A program made the position numbers and the translations under genes. Positions 1 through 6,472 of a DNA stretch of 18,172 nt are shown piece after piece. Below the pieces are notes generated by a model. It did not search any database and was not told the origin of the DNA. It saw nothing but the letters and a program-made list of their open reading frames with translations. Numbering within the stretch: the first letter of the stretch is position 1; each line of letters begins with the position of its first letter. The DNA comes from Flavobacteriales bacterium UBA7443 (lineage in GTDB: Bacteria; Bacteroidota; Bacteroidia; Flavobacteriales_D; Sanyastnellaceae). The stretch lies in the NCBI GenBank assembly GCA_002477505.1, contig DLQB01000119.1, positions 1-18,172 of the forward strand. Reading direction: 5' to 3'.

Positions 1-1502
1 GTGTCCAGTCCTTCCGGAAAAGACTGGATGAAGTCGTAGGCGTTCGCTTTGCGGGCCGCTTCTTCGATTTCGGCATCCGTTGCGTCAAATCGACCGTAGG
101 CAATGTTGGTTCGAATGTCGCCCCCGAACAAAATGACTTCTTGGGGAACAAATGCCATGCGTTTGCGCAGGCTGGAAAGCGGGAATGCTTTGAGTGGTTT
201 GCCATCAATGCTCACTTCTCCGGTTACCGGATCATGGAAACGCAATAAAAGAGAGGCGATGGTGGACTTTCCCGCCCCTGATGCGCCGACCAATGCCACC
301 CGCTCGCCGGGAGCGATGCGTAAATTGATGTCATTGAGCACCGTTACATCTTCTCGGTTGGGATAATGAAAGTGTACTTTTTCGAAGATAACGTCTCCCT
401 TGAGCGTCACATCGGGTTGTGCATTTGATTCAGTCGTCTCCACAACCTCACGCGGCTCGTCCATCATTTCCATCAAGGATTCGATGGCCCCCAAACCGCG
501 TTGCAACGCCGAGAATTGAGCTGCAATTCCACCGATGGATCCGGCCACTAGTCCGGTCATCAGTAAGAAGGTGAAGAAGTGTTCGCTGGCCAATCCACCG
601 GTGGTCATCAGCTCAGCCCCTTTAAAAATGACCAATGTGATGGCGCCGAAGATGAAAAGGATGATGAACGAACCGAAGGCGCCCCGCCAAATCGCTCCTT
701 TCATTGCCAATGATCGGATGTCTCGGATGCTTCGGACGTATCGGATCAGCTCCCACGCCTCGTTTGCAAAACTCTTTACACTGATGATGCCGGTTAGGGT
801 TTCTTGCACGATGGTATTTGAATCCGCGACTTGATCTTGGGTGCGTTTGGATAATTTCCGAATGAACCGGCCGAACAAGATTGCGGCGATGATCATGACC
901 GGGAGCGTTGCCAGCATCAATAAGGTCAACGTCACCGAAAAATAGAGCAACGCCAAGATTCCACCAATGATGATGATGAGTTGCCGGAGCAATTCGGAAA
1001 GTGTCGTGGTGAAAACGTCTTGTATCGAGGTGATGTCAGCGGATACTCGGCTGTTTAAATCGCCCACCCGACGCGTGTCAAAGAATCCCATTGGCATGCT
1101 CACAATGGCTTCAAAGGCATCTTTGCGCATCGCCAACATCATGTCCTCGGTCATTTTGGCGAAGAGTACGACCCGGGTAAAACTCAGCAAGGCCTGGACT
1201 CCAAGTACCATAAGGATTAACCAACCGATTTCGGTCAAATCGTTCAGGTCGAATGGCAAAAACGCCAAGGATGCATCGGGTGCCGCATCGGTAGCTCCAT
1301 CGCTCATGCTTGAAGCAGTGCCGACCCCGCCCAATTGACCCCAAAGCCTCGTTACCATTAAGGTGAGTACACCACTGATACTGATGATGATAACACCCAA
1401 TGCGTATCCCCAAGCGTGCGGCTTGAGGTAGCTGCCCATGCGCAGGACTGTCCTCCAATTTTTCCATCGGAATGAACGCTTTTCGGGAACTTCTTTGCGC
1501 AT
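1..1502 (-). CDS. MsbA-type ABC exporter, permease fused to ATPase (partial, C-terminus beyond window)
   Basis: Half-transporter of the type that exports lipids or drugs across the inner membrane as a homodimer. The reading frame is open from ATG at 1502 to the left edge (500 codons), so the last part of the ATPase is missing. Residues about 25-340 are the transmembrane domain, with hydrophobic segments and a 30-residue Ala/Ser/Asp-rich outer loop near residues 60-90. The coupling region contains FFDTRRVGDLNSR. The nucleotide-binding domain starts near 370 with FEKVHFHYPN, followed by Walker A GASGAGKST near residue 405 and the Q-loop FVPQE near 455. The LSGGQ signature and Walker B lie outside the window. 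Divergent from rpmH across a 197-base gap. The substrate cannot be read from sequence; lipid A-core export (msbA) is one option and a multidrug pump another. The family is certain. Confidence 0.93.
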   Translation of the reverse strand, partial: MRKEVPEKRSFRWKNWRTVLRMGSYLKPHAWGYALGVIIISISGVLTLMVTRLWGQLGGVGTASSMSDGATDAAPDASLAFLPFDLNDLTEIGWLILMVLGVQALLSFTRVVLFAKMTEDMMLAMRKDAFEAIVSMPMGFFDTRRVGDLNSRVSADITSIQDVFTTTLSELLRQLIIIIGGILALLYFSVTLTLLMLATLPVMIIAAILFGRFIRKLSKRTQDQVADSNTIVQETLTGIISVKSFANEAWELIRYVRSIRDIRSLAMKGAIWRGAFGSFIILFIFGAITLVIFKGAELMTTGGLASEHFFTFLLMTGLVAGSIGGIAAQFSALQRGLGAIESLMEMMDEPREVVETTESNAQPDVTLKGDVIFEKVHFHYPNREDVTVLNDINLRIAPGERVALVGASGAGKSTIASLLLRFHDPVTGEVSIDGKPLKAFPLSSLRKRMAFVPQEVILFGGDIRTNIAYGRFDATDAEIEEAARKANAYDFIQSFPEGLD

Positions 1503-1535
1503 TTTGGTTGGTTTTTGACGTTGAGGGAAATGAGA

Positions 1536-1551
1536 ACCTAGCCGACTAGGT
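1536..1551. promoter_or_regulatory. Inverted repeat in the leader of the ABC exporter gene
   Basis: ACCTAG, four bases CCGA, then CTAGGT: a perfect 6-bp inverted repeat. It lies 34 bases before the exporter start and directly downstream (in the minus direction) of TAATTTCG at 1560-1553, which differs by one base from the Bacteroidota -7 consensus TAnnTTTG. If that -7 box is real, the repeat covers the transcription start, as an operator would. Six base pairs can arise by chance, so this is a suggestion only. Confidence 0.3.
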
Positions 1552-1614
1552 GCGAAATTAAGCCCTCTTTGGGCGGATAGAACGGAAAATTCGTGCATCT
1601 TTCCCCTCCAGGGG

Positions 1615-1645
1615 TTTGGACGCATGAAATCTGTGACTATCTTTG
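1615..1645 (+). promoter_or_regulatory. Bacteroidota-type promoter of rpmH
   Basis: TTTG at 1615-1618 and TATCTTTG at 1638-1645, separated by 19 bases. This fits the known Bacteroidota vegetative promoter (TTTG at -33, TAnnTTTG at -7). The start codon of rpmH is 54 bases further on, giving a short leader. The -7 box is followed by CAC, as in two other candidate promoters of this window. Confidence 0.7.
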
Positions 1646-1699
1646 CACTCCCGATTTTGGGTCGAGGATCAGAGACGATCCTTGAAATAATGAAGAGAA

Positions 1700-1867
1700 A
1701 TGAAAAGGACTTTCCAACCCTCAGTACGCAAGCGCCGCAACAAGCACGGTTTTCGCAAGCGCATGTCTTCCGCTAATGGACGTAACGTCTTGAGCTCACG
1801 TCGCCAAAAGGGACGAAAGAAGTTGACGGTAAGTTCCGAGCGTCGCCACAAAGGCATCGAGCGATAA
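1700..1867 (+). CDS. rpmH: 50S ribosomal protein L34
   Basis: Structural protein of the large ribosomal subunit that binds 23S rRNA. The 55-residue product begins MKRTFQPS and carries the family signature KRRNKHGFRKRM followed by NGRNVLSSRRQKGRKKL, which is diagnostic for L34. It is slightly longer than the enterobacterial form (46 residues), as in other Bacteroidota, with a basic C-terminal extension ending KGIER. The start is fixed by the universal MKRT beginning. A second ATG at 1689 is in another frame. The gene stands alone, with its own promoter upstream and a strong hairpin terminator downstream. The neighbours usual in Proteobacteria (dnaA, rnpA) are absent here, so no origin is implied. 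Confidence 0.97.
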   Translation: MKRTFQPSVRKRRNKHGFRKRMSSANGRNVLSSRRQKGRKKLTVSSERRHKGIER

Positions 1868-1902
1868 GCCCATTCAGCCGCCAAGCGGCTACCATGATAT
1901 TG

Positions 1903-1932
1903 AAAAAAAAGGAGCAGCATTGCTCCTTTTTT
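1903..1932. terminator. Bidirectional intrinsic terminator between rpmH and the phosphopantetheinyl transferase gene
   Basis: GGAGCA, loop GCAT, TGCTCC, flanked by A8 on the left and T6 on the right. The 6-bp GC-rich core extends into A/T pairs, and each strand ends in a U-tract. It can therefore stop rpmH transcription from the left and the transferase transcript from the right. A second hairpin, AGCCGC-CAA-GCGGCT, lies just before it at 1876-1890 without a U-tract and may add to stopping or to 3' end stability of rpmH mRNA. Confidence 0.88.
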
Positions 1933-1991
1933 CATGCTCCAAATTTGGGGCTCTATGGGTTCGGAGAATCCTGAGGTAGAATCATTACAGT

Positions 1992-2705
1992 CTATTGTGC
2001 CTGCGGCTCCAATTCTTCCAGCGGTCCCGCCACGGCATACAAAGCTGGAGCGCCATCATTTTCTTCATTCAAGGGGTTCACTTTCCAGATTTGCCAGCGC
2101 GATTTTTTGCCTTTTACGGTGCCGGTGACTTCCATTGCCATTTGCACAGGGTTGCCGGCTGCTGCAATCTCTTCTTTCGGAAATTGAAAAACATCTATCC
2201 GCAGGTCTTTTCTGAAATCAACATCGTGGCCGATGGTCTTGAACATGCTCTCTTTGATGCCCCATGCGCAGCACAGAATTGGCGTCGTATTGAAATTTTT
2301 TTGTTCTTGATTGCTTAAAAATCGACCGGCTATCGCTGTCAATTGTGCCCGAGGCCGTTCAATGTCGCACCCGACCGGATGGTCCCCCAAGCAGATCATC
2401 ACCCAGCAGCTATTGTTTTGGGTGTGGTGTGAAATGCTGATGCATTTTTCGCTTGACACAAGCCTTGGCTTTCCATGCTCATCATGAACGATGGACGCAG
2501 TTGGTTCTTGATCGGGAAATGCCTGCATCGCCTCATCGACGGCGCGGTGTTCCAATTTTCGGTGGTTGGAGAGCACCGTGATGTCCCGCTCGGGAAAACG
2601 CGTTTGGCGCTTTGCCCAATTCATCAATTCTGCATCGGTGGCCGAAACCCGGGCGATGACCGTTTCAGGAACAGATGATTGGATTAAAATTTGAATTTCG
2701 GGCAT
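1992..2705 (-). CDS. 4'-phosphopantetheinyl transferase superfamily protein (Sfp-like)
   Basis: Transfers the 4'-phosphopantetheine arm of coenzyme A to a serine on carrier proteins (acyl carrier or peptidyl carrier domains), in the cytoplasm. With ATG at 2705 the product has 237 residues, the size of Sfp-type rather than the short AcpS-type enzymes. The visible motifs are in family order: GKPRL (78-82), ISISHH (89-94), VGCDIE with the Mg-binding Asp114 and Glu116, a degenerate FLSNQE (129-134), and WGIKESMFK (148-156) with the catalytic Glu/Lys pair. A TTG codon at 2732 would add nine residues in frame but lies close to the divergent ahcY promoter; ATG is preferred. No polyketide or peptide synthetase is in the window, so it may serve the fatty-acid carrier protein or a distant cluster. 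Beside ahcY, a pairing I recall from flavobacteria. Confidence 0.9.
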   Translation of the reverse strand: MPEIQILIQSSVPETVIARVSATDAELMNWAKRQTRFPERDITVLSNHRKLEHRAVDEAMQAFPDQEPTASIVHDEHGKPRLVSSEKCISISHHTQNNSCWVMICLGDHPVGCDIERPRAQLTAIAGRFLSNQEQKNFNTTPILCCAWGIKESMFKTIGHDVDFRKDLRIDVFQFPKEEIAAAGNPVQMAMEVTGTVKGKKSRWQIWKVNPLNEENDGAPALYAVAGPLEELEPQAQ

Positions 2706-2766
2706 TGGAAGCGCATTGGAGGACGTGAACAAGGGTTAAATCCCTCGTAATTTGTGAATTAATGAG

Positions 2767-2774
2767 TATTTTTG
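2767..2774 (+). promoter_or_regulatory. -7 element of the ahcY promoter
   Basis: TATTTTTG followed by CACTC, 19 bases before the ahcY start codon, matches TAnnTTTG. The same TTTGCACTC string occurs in the rpmH promoter. No TTTG lies at the ideal 19-base distance upstream; the nearest (2751-2754) is only 12 bases away. The leader would be about a dozen bases, too short for a riboswitch. Confidence 0.6.
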
Positions 2775-2793
2775 CACTCGAAATCAGAGCATT

Positions 2794-4113
2794 ATGAGCA
2801 CAACAATGACCAAAGAGTATTTGCCTTACAAAGTAAAGGACATCAGCTTGGCTGAATGGGGAAGAAAAGAAATTCGCCTGGCCGAAGCAGAAATGCCCGG
2901 CTTGATGACGTTGCGTCACAAATATGGCGCAGAAAAACCTTTGGCGGGTTCGCGCATTGCTGGTTGCCTCCACATGACCATCCAAACTGCGGTATTGATT
3001 GAAACGCTGGTCGAGTTGGGAGCGGATGTAACATGGTCTTCATGCAACATTTTTTCTACGCAAGACCATGCTGCGGCTGCTATCGCTGCTGCAGGGATTC
3101 CGGTATACGCATGGAAGGGAATGACCGAAGAGGAATTCGAGTGGTGCATTCAGCAAACCCTCTTTTTTGGCGCGGATCGCCAGCCATTGAACTTGATCTT
3201 GGACGATGGAGGGGATTTGACCAACATGGTTTTGGACGAGTACCCAGAATTGGCAGAAGGCATCAGAGGATTGTCCGAGGAAACAACTACAGGCGTATTG
3301 CGTTTGTATGACCGCATGAAGAATGGCACGTTGCCAATGCCTGCCATCAATGTGAACGATTCGGTCACAAAATCCAAGTTTGACAACAAATACGGTTGCC
3401 GTGAATCAGCTGTTGACGCGATTCGCCGTGCGACGGACGTCATGATGGCTGGAAAGGTTGCTGTTGTTGCAGGTTACGGCGATGTTGGTAAGGGTACCGC
3501 AGACTCGCTTCGCAACGCTGGTTGCCGAGTGATGGTGACTGAAATTGATCCGATTTGTGCGCTTCAAGCGGCAATGGATGGATACGAAGTGAAACGCATG
3601 CTGGATGCTGTGAAAGAATGTGACATCATTGTGACCGCGACGGGCAACAAGGACATCATCACAGGGGAGCATTTTGAAGCCATGAATGACAAAGCCATCG
3701 TTTGCAACATTGGTCACTTCGATAATGAAATTGACATGGCTTGGCTCAATGGAAATCACGGGCATACCAAAGACACCATCAAGCCACAGGTTGACTTGTA
3801 CAATGTGAATGGCAATGACATCATCGTTCTGGCGGAAGGCCGTTTGGTCAACTTGGGTTGTGCCACGGGTCACCCGAGCTTCGTGATGTCCAATTCCTTC
3901 ACGAACCAAGTTCTGGCGCAATTGGAGTTGTGGAACAACACTGACGCCTACGGAAACGAAGTCATCACTTTGCCAAAGCACTTGGATGAGGAGGTGGCAC
4001 GATTGCATTTGGATAAAATCAATGTGCAATTGGAGAAACTCACCACCGAGCAAGCCGATTACATCGGAGTTCCTGTAGAGGGTCCATTTAAATCCGATTT
4101 GTACCGATATTGA
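2794..4113 (+). CDS. ahcY: Adenosylhomocysteinase (S-adenosylhomocysteine hydrolase)
   Basis: Reversibly splits S-adenosylhomocysteine into adenosine and homocysteine, removing the product inhibitor of methyltransferases; a cytoplasmic NAD-dependent tetramer. The 439-residue product has the family's normal length. By comparison with the human enzyme the substrate-site residues are present: His60 in CLHMT, Asp91 in STQDHAAA, Glu163 in SEETTTGV, Lys193 and Asp197 in VTKSKFDN. The NAD-binding loop is GYGDVGKG (227-234), and the C-terminus ends in KSDLYRY, which reaches into the neighbouring subunit's NAD site. The start ATG at 2794 follows a good -7 box; a second in-frame ATG four codons later is possible. 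The next gene, xrtF, begins 8 bases after the stop, but a terminator-like hairpin lies at 4151-4174. Confidence 0.98.
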   Translation: MSTTMTKEYLPYKVKDISLAEWGRKEIRLAEAEMPGLMTLRHKYGAEKPLAGSRIAGCLHMTIQTAVLIETLVELGADVTWSSCNIFSTQDHAAAAIAAAGIPVYAWKGMTEEEFEWCIQQTLFFGADRQPLNLILDDGGDLTNMVLDEYPELAEGIRGLSEETTTGVLRLYDRMKNGTLPMPAINVNDSVTKSKFDNKYGCRESAVDAIRRATDVMMAGKVAVVAGYGDVGKGTADSLRNAGCRVMVTEIDPICALQAAMDGYEVKRMLDAVKECDIIVTATGNKDIITGEHFEAMNDKAIVCNIGHFDNEIDMAWLNGNHGHTKDTIKPQVDLYNVNGNDIIVLAEGRLVNLGCATGHPSFVMSNSFTNQVLAQLELWNNTDAYGNEVITLPKHLDEEVARLHLDKINVQLEKLTTEQADYIGVPVEGPFKSDLYRY

Positions 4114-4121
4114 TCCTCGCA

Positions 4122-4715
4122 ATGCGTTGGATCCAAAAAATCAGTGAATTCGTCCGGTCTCAACCGGACGTTTTCCGTTTTCTGGTTTTTGGTTTTGGCG
4201 GATATATCGTTTGGCACCTGACGTACGAGGAATACCTCAAGCCAGCGACGCTCTTGGATGAGTATGTCACTCAGCATCTGATCATCAGCACAGAGTGGGT
4301 CATGGAATCGCTGGGCTACTTGGTCAATGCATATTTTCAGGCTACAGACGGCATGTTTCGAACGCGCGTAGGCATTGCGGGTGCACAGGGTGTTTTTGTC
4401 GGGCCTTCATGCGACGGTGTCGTGTTGTTTGCCTTGTTTGCCATCTTCATCCTGTCATTTCCCGGCCGCTGGACTCGGAAAGCGTGGTTCATACCAATGG
4501 GGATTTCGGTCATTCATGCTGCAAATGTTTTTCGCATCATTTGTTTGTTGTGGATTCAGTTGTACTTCGGTGAGGAAGCCATGACATTCAATCACGATTA
4601 CACCTTTACCGTGTTTGTCTACAGCATCATTTTTTTGCTGTGGTACCTTTATGCAACGAAGTCAAAAAGACCGCTTGCCCAGGAAGGGGTTAGTGAAACT
4701 TCACCATCGACATGA
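4122..4715 (+). CDS. xrtF: Exosortase family protein XrtF
   Basis: Multipass inner-membrane transpeptidase-like protein of the exosortase/archaeosortase family, which in other bacteria cuts C-terminal sorting tags such as PEP-CTERM. From ATG at 4122 it has 197 residues; an in-frame TTG at 4110 overlaps the ahcY stop and is unlikely. The three catalytic positions of the family are present: Cys97 in GPSCDG, Arg138 in ANVFR and His158 in FNHDYTF. Hydrophobic segments lie at about 18-34, 98-114, 124-147 and 160-178. The tail is hydrophilic. The short length and the partner gene identify the XrtF subtype of Bacteroidota, not the longer XrtN. The partner start overlaps its stop by ATGA, so both are translationally coupled. 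No protein in this window shows an obvious sorting tag. Codons 10-18 lie in a perfect hairpin (see terminator entry). Confidence 0.85.
   Translation: MRWIQKISEFVRSQPDVFRFLVFGFGGYIVWHLTYEEYLKPATLLDEYVTQHLIISTEWVMESLGYLVNAYFQATDGMFRTRVGIAGAQGVFVGPSCDGVVLFALFAIFILSFPGRWTRKAWFIPMGISVIHAANVFRIICLLWIQLYFGEEAMTFNHDYTFTVFVYSIIFLLWYLYATKSKRPLAQEGVSETSPST
4151..4174 (+). terminator. Terminator-like hairpin inside the xrtF start region, just after ahcY
   Basis: CGTCCGGT, loop CTCA, ACCGGACG, then TTTT and a T-rich run. The stem is a perfect 8-bp GC-rich inverted repeat 37 bases after the ahcY stop, exactly where an ahcY terminator is expected. It is, however, within xrtF codons 10-18 (F-V-R-S-Q-P-D-V-F). 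It may terminate most ahcY transcripts and let only a fraction continue into xrtF. Whether it works is inference; the structure is plain in the sequence. Confidence 0.6.
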
Positions 4716-5263
4716 GCCAGGGGCACCGACCAATGCTTCCGCGCCGACGACCGCTTTGGCTCTTGGTTCTGGCGGTGATGTTGATTTTTGGATTTTACCA
4801 AGAGAAGGCTAAAATTCAATTGAATCATTACGTACAGGTCTTGCAAGAAAATCCAGGCGTAGCCTCAATGTCCCCGGAGTTGAGGCAAAAGTGGTGGAAT
4901 GTCAATCCGCAACCCAAGCGGATCCATTACTACATCATGCAGGGAACATGGAATGGCTTTCACAGCATGAGTTTGAATCAATTGAAGAGCCTCAAGTGGG
5001 GATTGAGCATTCTTATTCTGATCGTCTTTTTCGCCTTGGATGGCTTGTTCTTGAAAACCACAGGACACATCGACCGCTGGCCTTGGTTGGTGGTGATGTA
5101 CGGTTTGGCCGGGCTGATCATGGCTGCCTTCATCGCACTTGTCCCCGGAAAGTCTGGTTACGGTGTGGCGCACGAATTCTTGGCTTTTCTGCAGTCGCCG
5201 CTTCCGTCGCTGTTCATTGTCCTGGTGCCCTCGCTCATTGAGCGGATGCAAGCCACAGGATGA
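4712..5263 (+). CDS. Exosortase F system-associated membrane protein
   Basis: Partner protein of XrtF, of unknown biochemical role. It has 183 residues with a hydrophobic segment at about 14-30, a soluble middle part of some 65 residues on the far side of the membrane (Trp/Tyr/Asn-rich, with WWNVNP and HYYIMQGTWNGFHSMS), and three further membrane segments at about 96-115, 123-145 and 157-176. This layout and its position right behind xrtF match the flavobacterial family named for this neighbourhood. The ATG at 4712 overlaps the xrtF stop; a second ATG at 4733 is possible, but the overlap favours the first. It has no catalytic motif I recognise. It could be a substrate-docking or stabilising subunit of the exosortase, which is inference from constant pairing. 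Confidence 0.75.
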   Translation: MSQGHRPMLPRRRPLWLLVLAVMLIFGFYQEKAKIQLNHYVQVLQENPGVASMSPELRQKWWNVNPQPKRIHYYIMQGTWNGFHSMSLNQLKSLKWGLSILILIVFFALDGLFLKTTGHIDRWPWLVVMYGLAGLIMAAFIALVPGKSGYGVAHEFLAFLQSPLPSLFIVLVPSLIERMQATG

Positions 5264-5269
5264 CATGCA

Positions 5270-5287
5270 GGCCCCGTGTGAGGGGTT
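5270..5287. terminator. Weak hairpin between convergent operons
   Basis: GGCCCC, six bases, GGGGTT: four G-C pairs plus two G-U pairs in the plus-strand RNA. It lies in the 28-base gap between the convergent XrtF-partner and Rieske-like genes, where terminators for both are needed. There is no U-tract, so the assignment rests mostly on position. Confidence 0.3.
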
Positions 5288-5291
5288 CCGG

Positions 5292-5723
5292 TTATAGGTT
5301 GTAGACCCGTAAAATGGGCGGATCCCATTGCGTGCCGTAACGATGCAGGGGATAGAGTGCAGAGCCTGAAACCACCGAACCATCAATGATCAACCATTCG
5401 GAATCTCCACAGGGATCGGTCAAAATCAAGCCATCCGCCGCTACTTCTACTTGACAATTTGAGGAAATGTCAGCAGTGGCATGGCGATCCAGGGCAACAA
5501 ATTGATCCAAGGTGTAGCGATACAGCACAATTCCCTGAGAGCCACCATTGACGAGCACGTGGCCGCTGGGAACGGACAGATCGATGTACGCGGGCAAGTT
5601 CACGTTGACAGAGAAGTCCACAGGAACATAGGGTATATTCTGCTGCTGCTCATTGCAACGCGATTGCACGCAGATCACCGGCACGAGGAAACAAAGTAAG
5701 ATGCGGTTCAATGAGGACTTCAT
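5292..5723 (-). CDS. Small exported protein with a degenerate Rieske-like fold
   Basis: A 143-residue product with a hydrophobic export signal (residues 5-19) and Cys23 after it. The bases before Cys23 (VQSR) are a poor lipobox, so lipid anchoring is uncertain. The body (IPYVPVDFSVNVNLP, a Gly-rich GGSQGIVLYRY strand, FVALDRHA, TDPCGDSEW, YPLHRYGTQ, ending RVYNL) follows the pattern of small Rieske-like proteins common in flavobacteria. The two ligand motifs of a true Rieske protein (CxH and CxxH) are not present: only Cys71-like and Cys-Gly remnants remain, so it probably binds no [2Fe-2S] cluster. Its ATG overlaps the tsaB stop (ATGA), making it the last gene of that operon. Function unknown. 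Pattern recognition only, without an alignment. Confidence 0.65.
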   Translation of the reverse strand: MKSSLNRILLCFLVPVICVQSRCNEQQQNIPYVPVDFSVNVNLPAYIDLSVPSGHVLVNGGSQGIVLYRYTLDQFVALDRHATADISSNCQVEVAADGLILTDPCGDSEWLIIDGSVVSGSALYPLHRYGTQWDPPILRVYNL

Positions 5724-6472
5724 GAGACGCTAGATGTTCTGAGTCCCAATGGATCACGTGGTGTTCCCGCTTGGAATTCTTTGAGGTAACGCGGTTCGAA
5801 ATATGCCACATCTTCAAATGAACCCGCACGGTATGCCTCCAAGGCCAGTTGGTGCATGTGTTTCGCTTGTGGAAAATCTGTTGTGAAGGTGCAATTGGGC
5901 ATGCGGGTGTCCAGCAAGCGCTCCGCTTTTTCCGCGGCATCTCCGATCACACAAACAGAATCGAGCCCGTCAAGATTTTTGATCACAGGAAATAGGTCAC
6001 CTGCCTCGGCGGTTGACTCAAGGATGAGTGCTCGGGTGGCGTCAGCCACAATGAGTCCGTCTGCTTCAGGAACGAAGCTAGCGGTGTATACTTCATCCCG
6101 GCGCGCGTCCATCACGGCGATGATTGCGGTCCAATTTTGTTCGCTTGCGGCAGCGCATGCTTGCACGTGAAGGCTGTCGAATGCCATCAGCGGCAGGTTG
6201 TGGGCATGGGCGATTCCCTTCGCGGTTGAAACACCGATCCGCAGTCCAGTATAACTGCCTGGCCCTGCGGAAACGGCAATGCCCTGCAGTTCAGTGGATG
6301 TAATTTCATTGGCGCGGAGCACTTCATCGATCAATGGAAGTAATTCTTTGCCGTGGACGTGCTGTGCTTCACTGATTTGCCTGGCCCCGAGGAGTTGTTC
6401 GCCACGAAAAAGAGCAACGGAGCACGATAGCGTGGAGGTTTCGAGGGCAAGGATCAGGGGCTGGGAGGTCAT
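5720..6472 (-). CDS. tsaB: tRNA threonylcarbamoyladenosine biosynthesis protein TsaB
   Basis: Non-catalytic partner of TsaD in the complex (TsaB, TsaD, TsaE) that installs t6A at position 37 of ANN-decoding tRNAs, in the cytoplasm. The 250-residue product has the ASKHA-fold phosphate loop ILALETSTLSCSVAL at 7-21 and the TsaB hallmark SAGPGSYTGLRIGVSTAKG at 68-86. The HVHGKELLPLID segment (38-49) resembles the corresponding TsaD/TsaB helix. The length agrees with the family (about 220-250). The start ATG at 6472 overlaps the stop of the upstream hlyD-type gene by ATGA, which settles it; the frame stays open upstream but there it runs over the hlyD-type coding sequence. The C-terminal half is variable, as usual. 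tsaB behind a TolC-HlyD pair is an arrangement I recall from flavobacteria; no functional link is known. Confidence 0.94.
   Translation of the reverse strand: MTSQPLILALETSTLSCSVALFRGEQLLGARQISEAQHVHGKELLPLIDEVLRANEITSTELQGIAVSAGPGSYTGLRIGVSTAKGIAHAHNLPLMAFDSLHVQACAAASEQNWTAIIAVMDARRDEVYTASFVPEADGLIVADATRALILESTAEAGDLFPVIKNLDGLDSVCVIGDAAEKAERLLDTRMPNCTFTTDFPQAKHMHQLALEAYRAGSFEDVAYFEPRYLKEFQAGTPRDPLGLRTSSVS

Noticed and set aside
2706..2793. Possible SAM/SAH riboswitch ahead of ahcY
   Set aside because: The -7 box leaves a leader of only about a dozen bases, and no conserved riboswitch stems are visible in the 88-base gap.
4110..4121. TTG start for xrtF overlapping the ahcY stop
   Set aside because: It would add only four residues (MILA); ATG at 4122 is a stronger start codon and is 8 bases after ahcY.
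5313..5329. AATGGG-CGGAT-CCCATT repeat near the end of the Rieske-like gene
   Set aside because: It lies within the coding sequence before the stop codon, has a low-stability stem and no U-tract; chance is a sufficient explanation.
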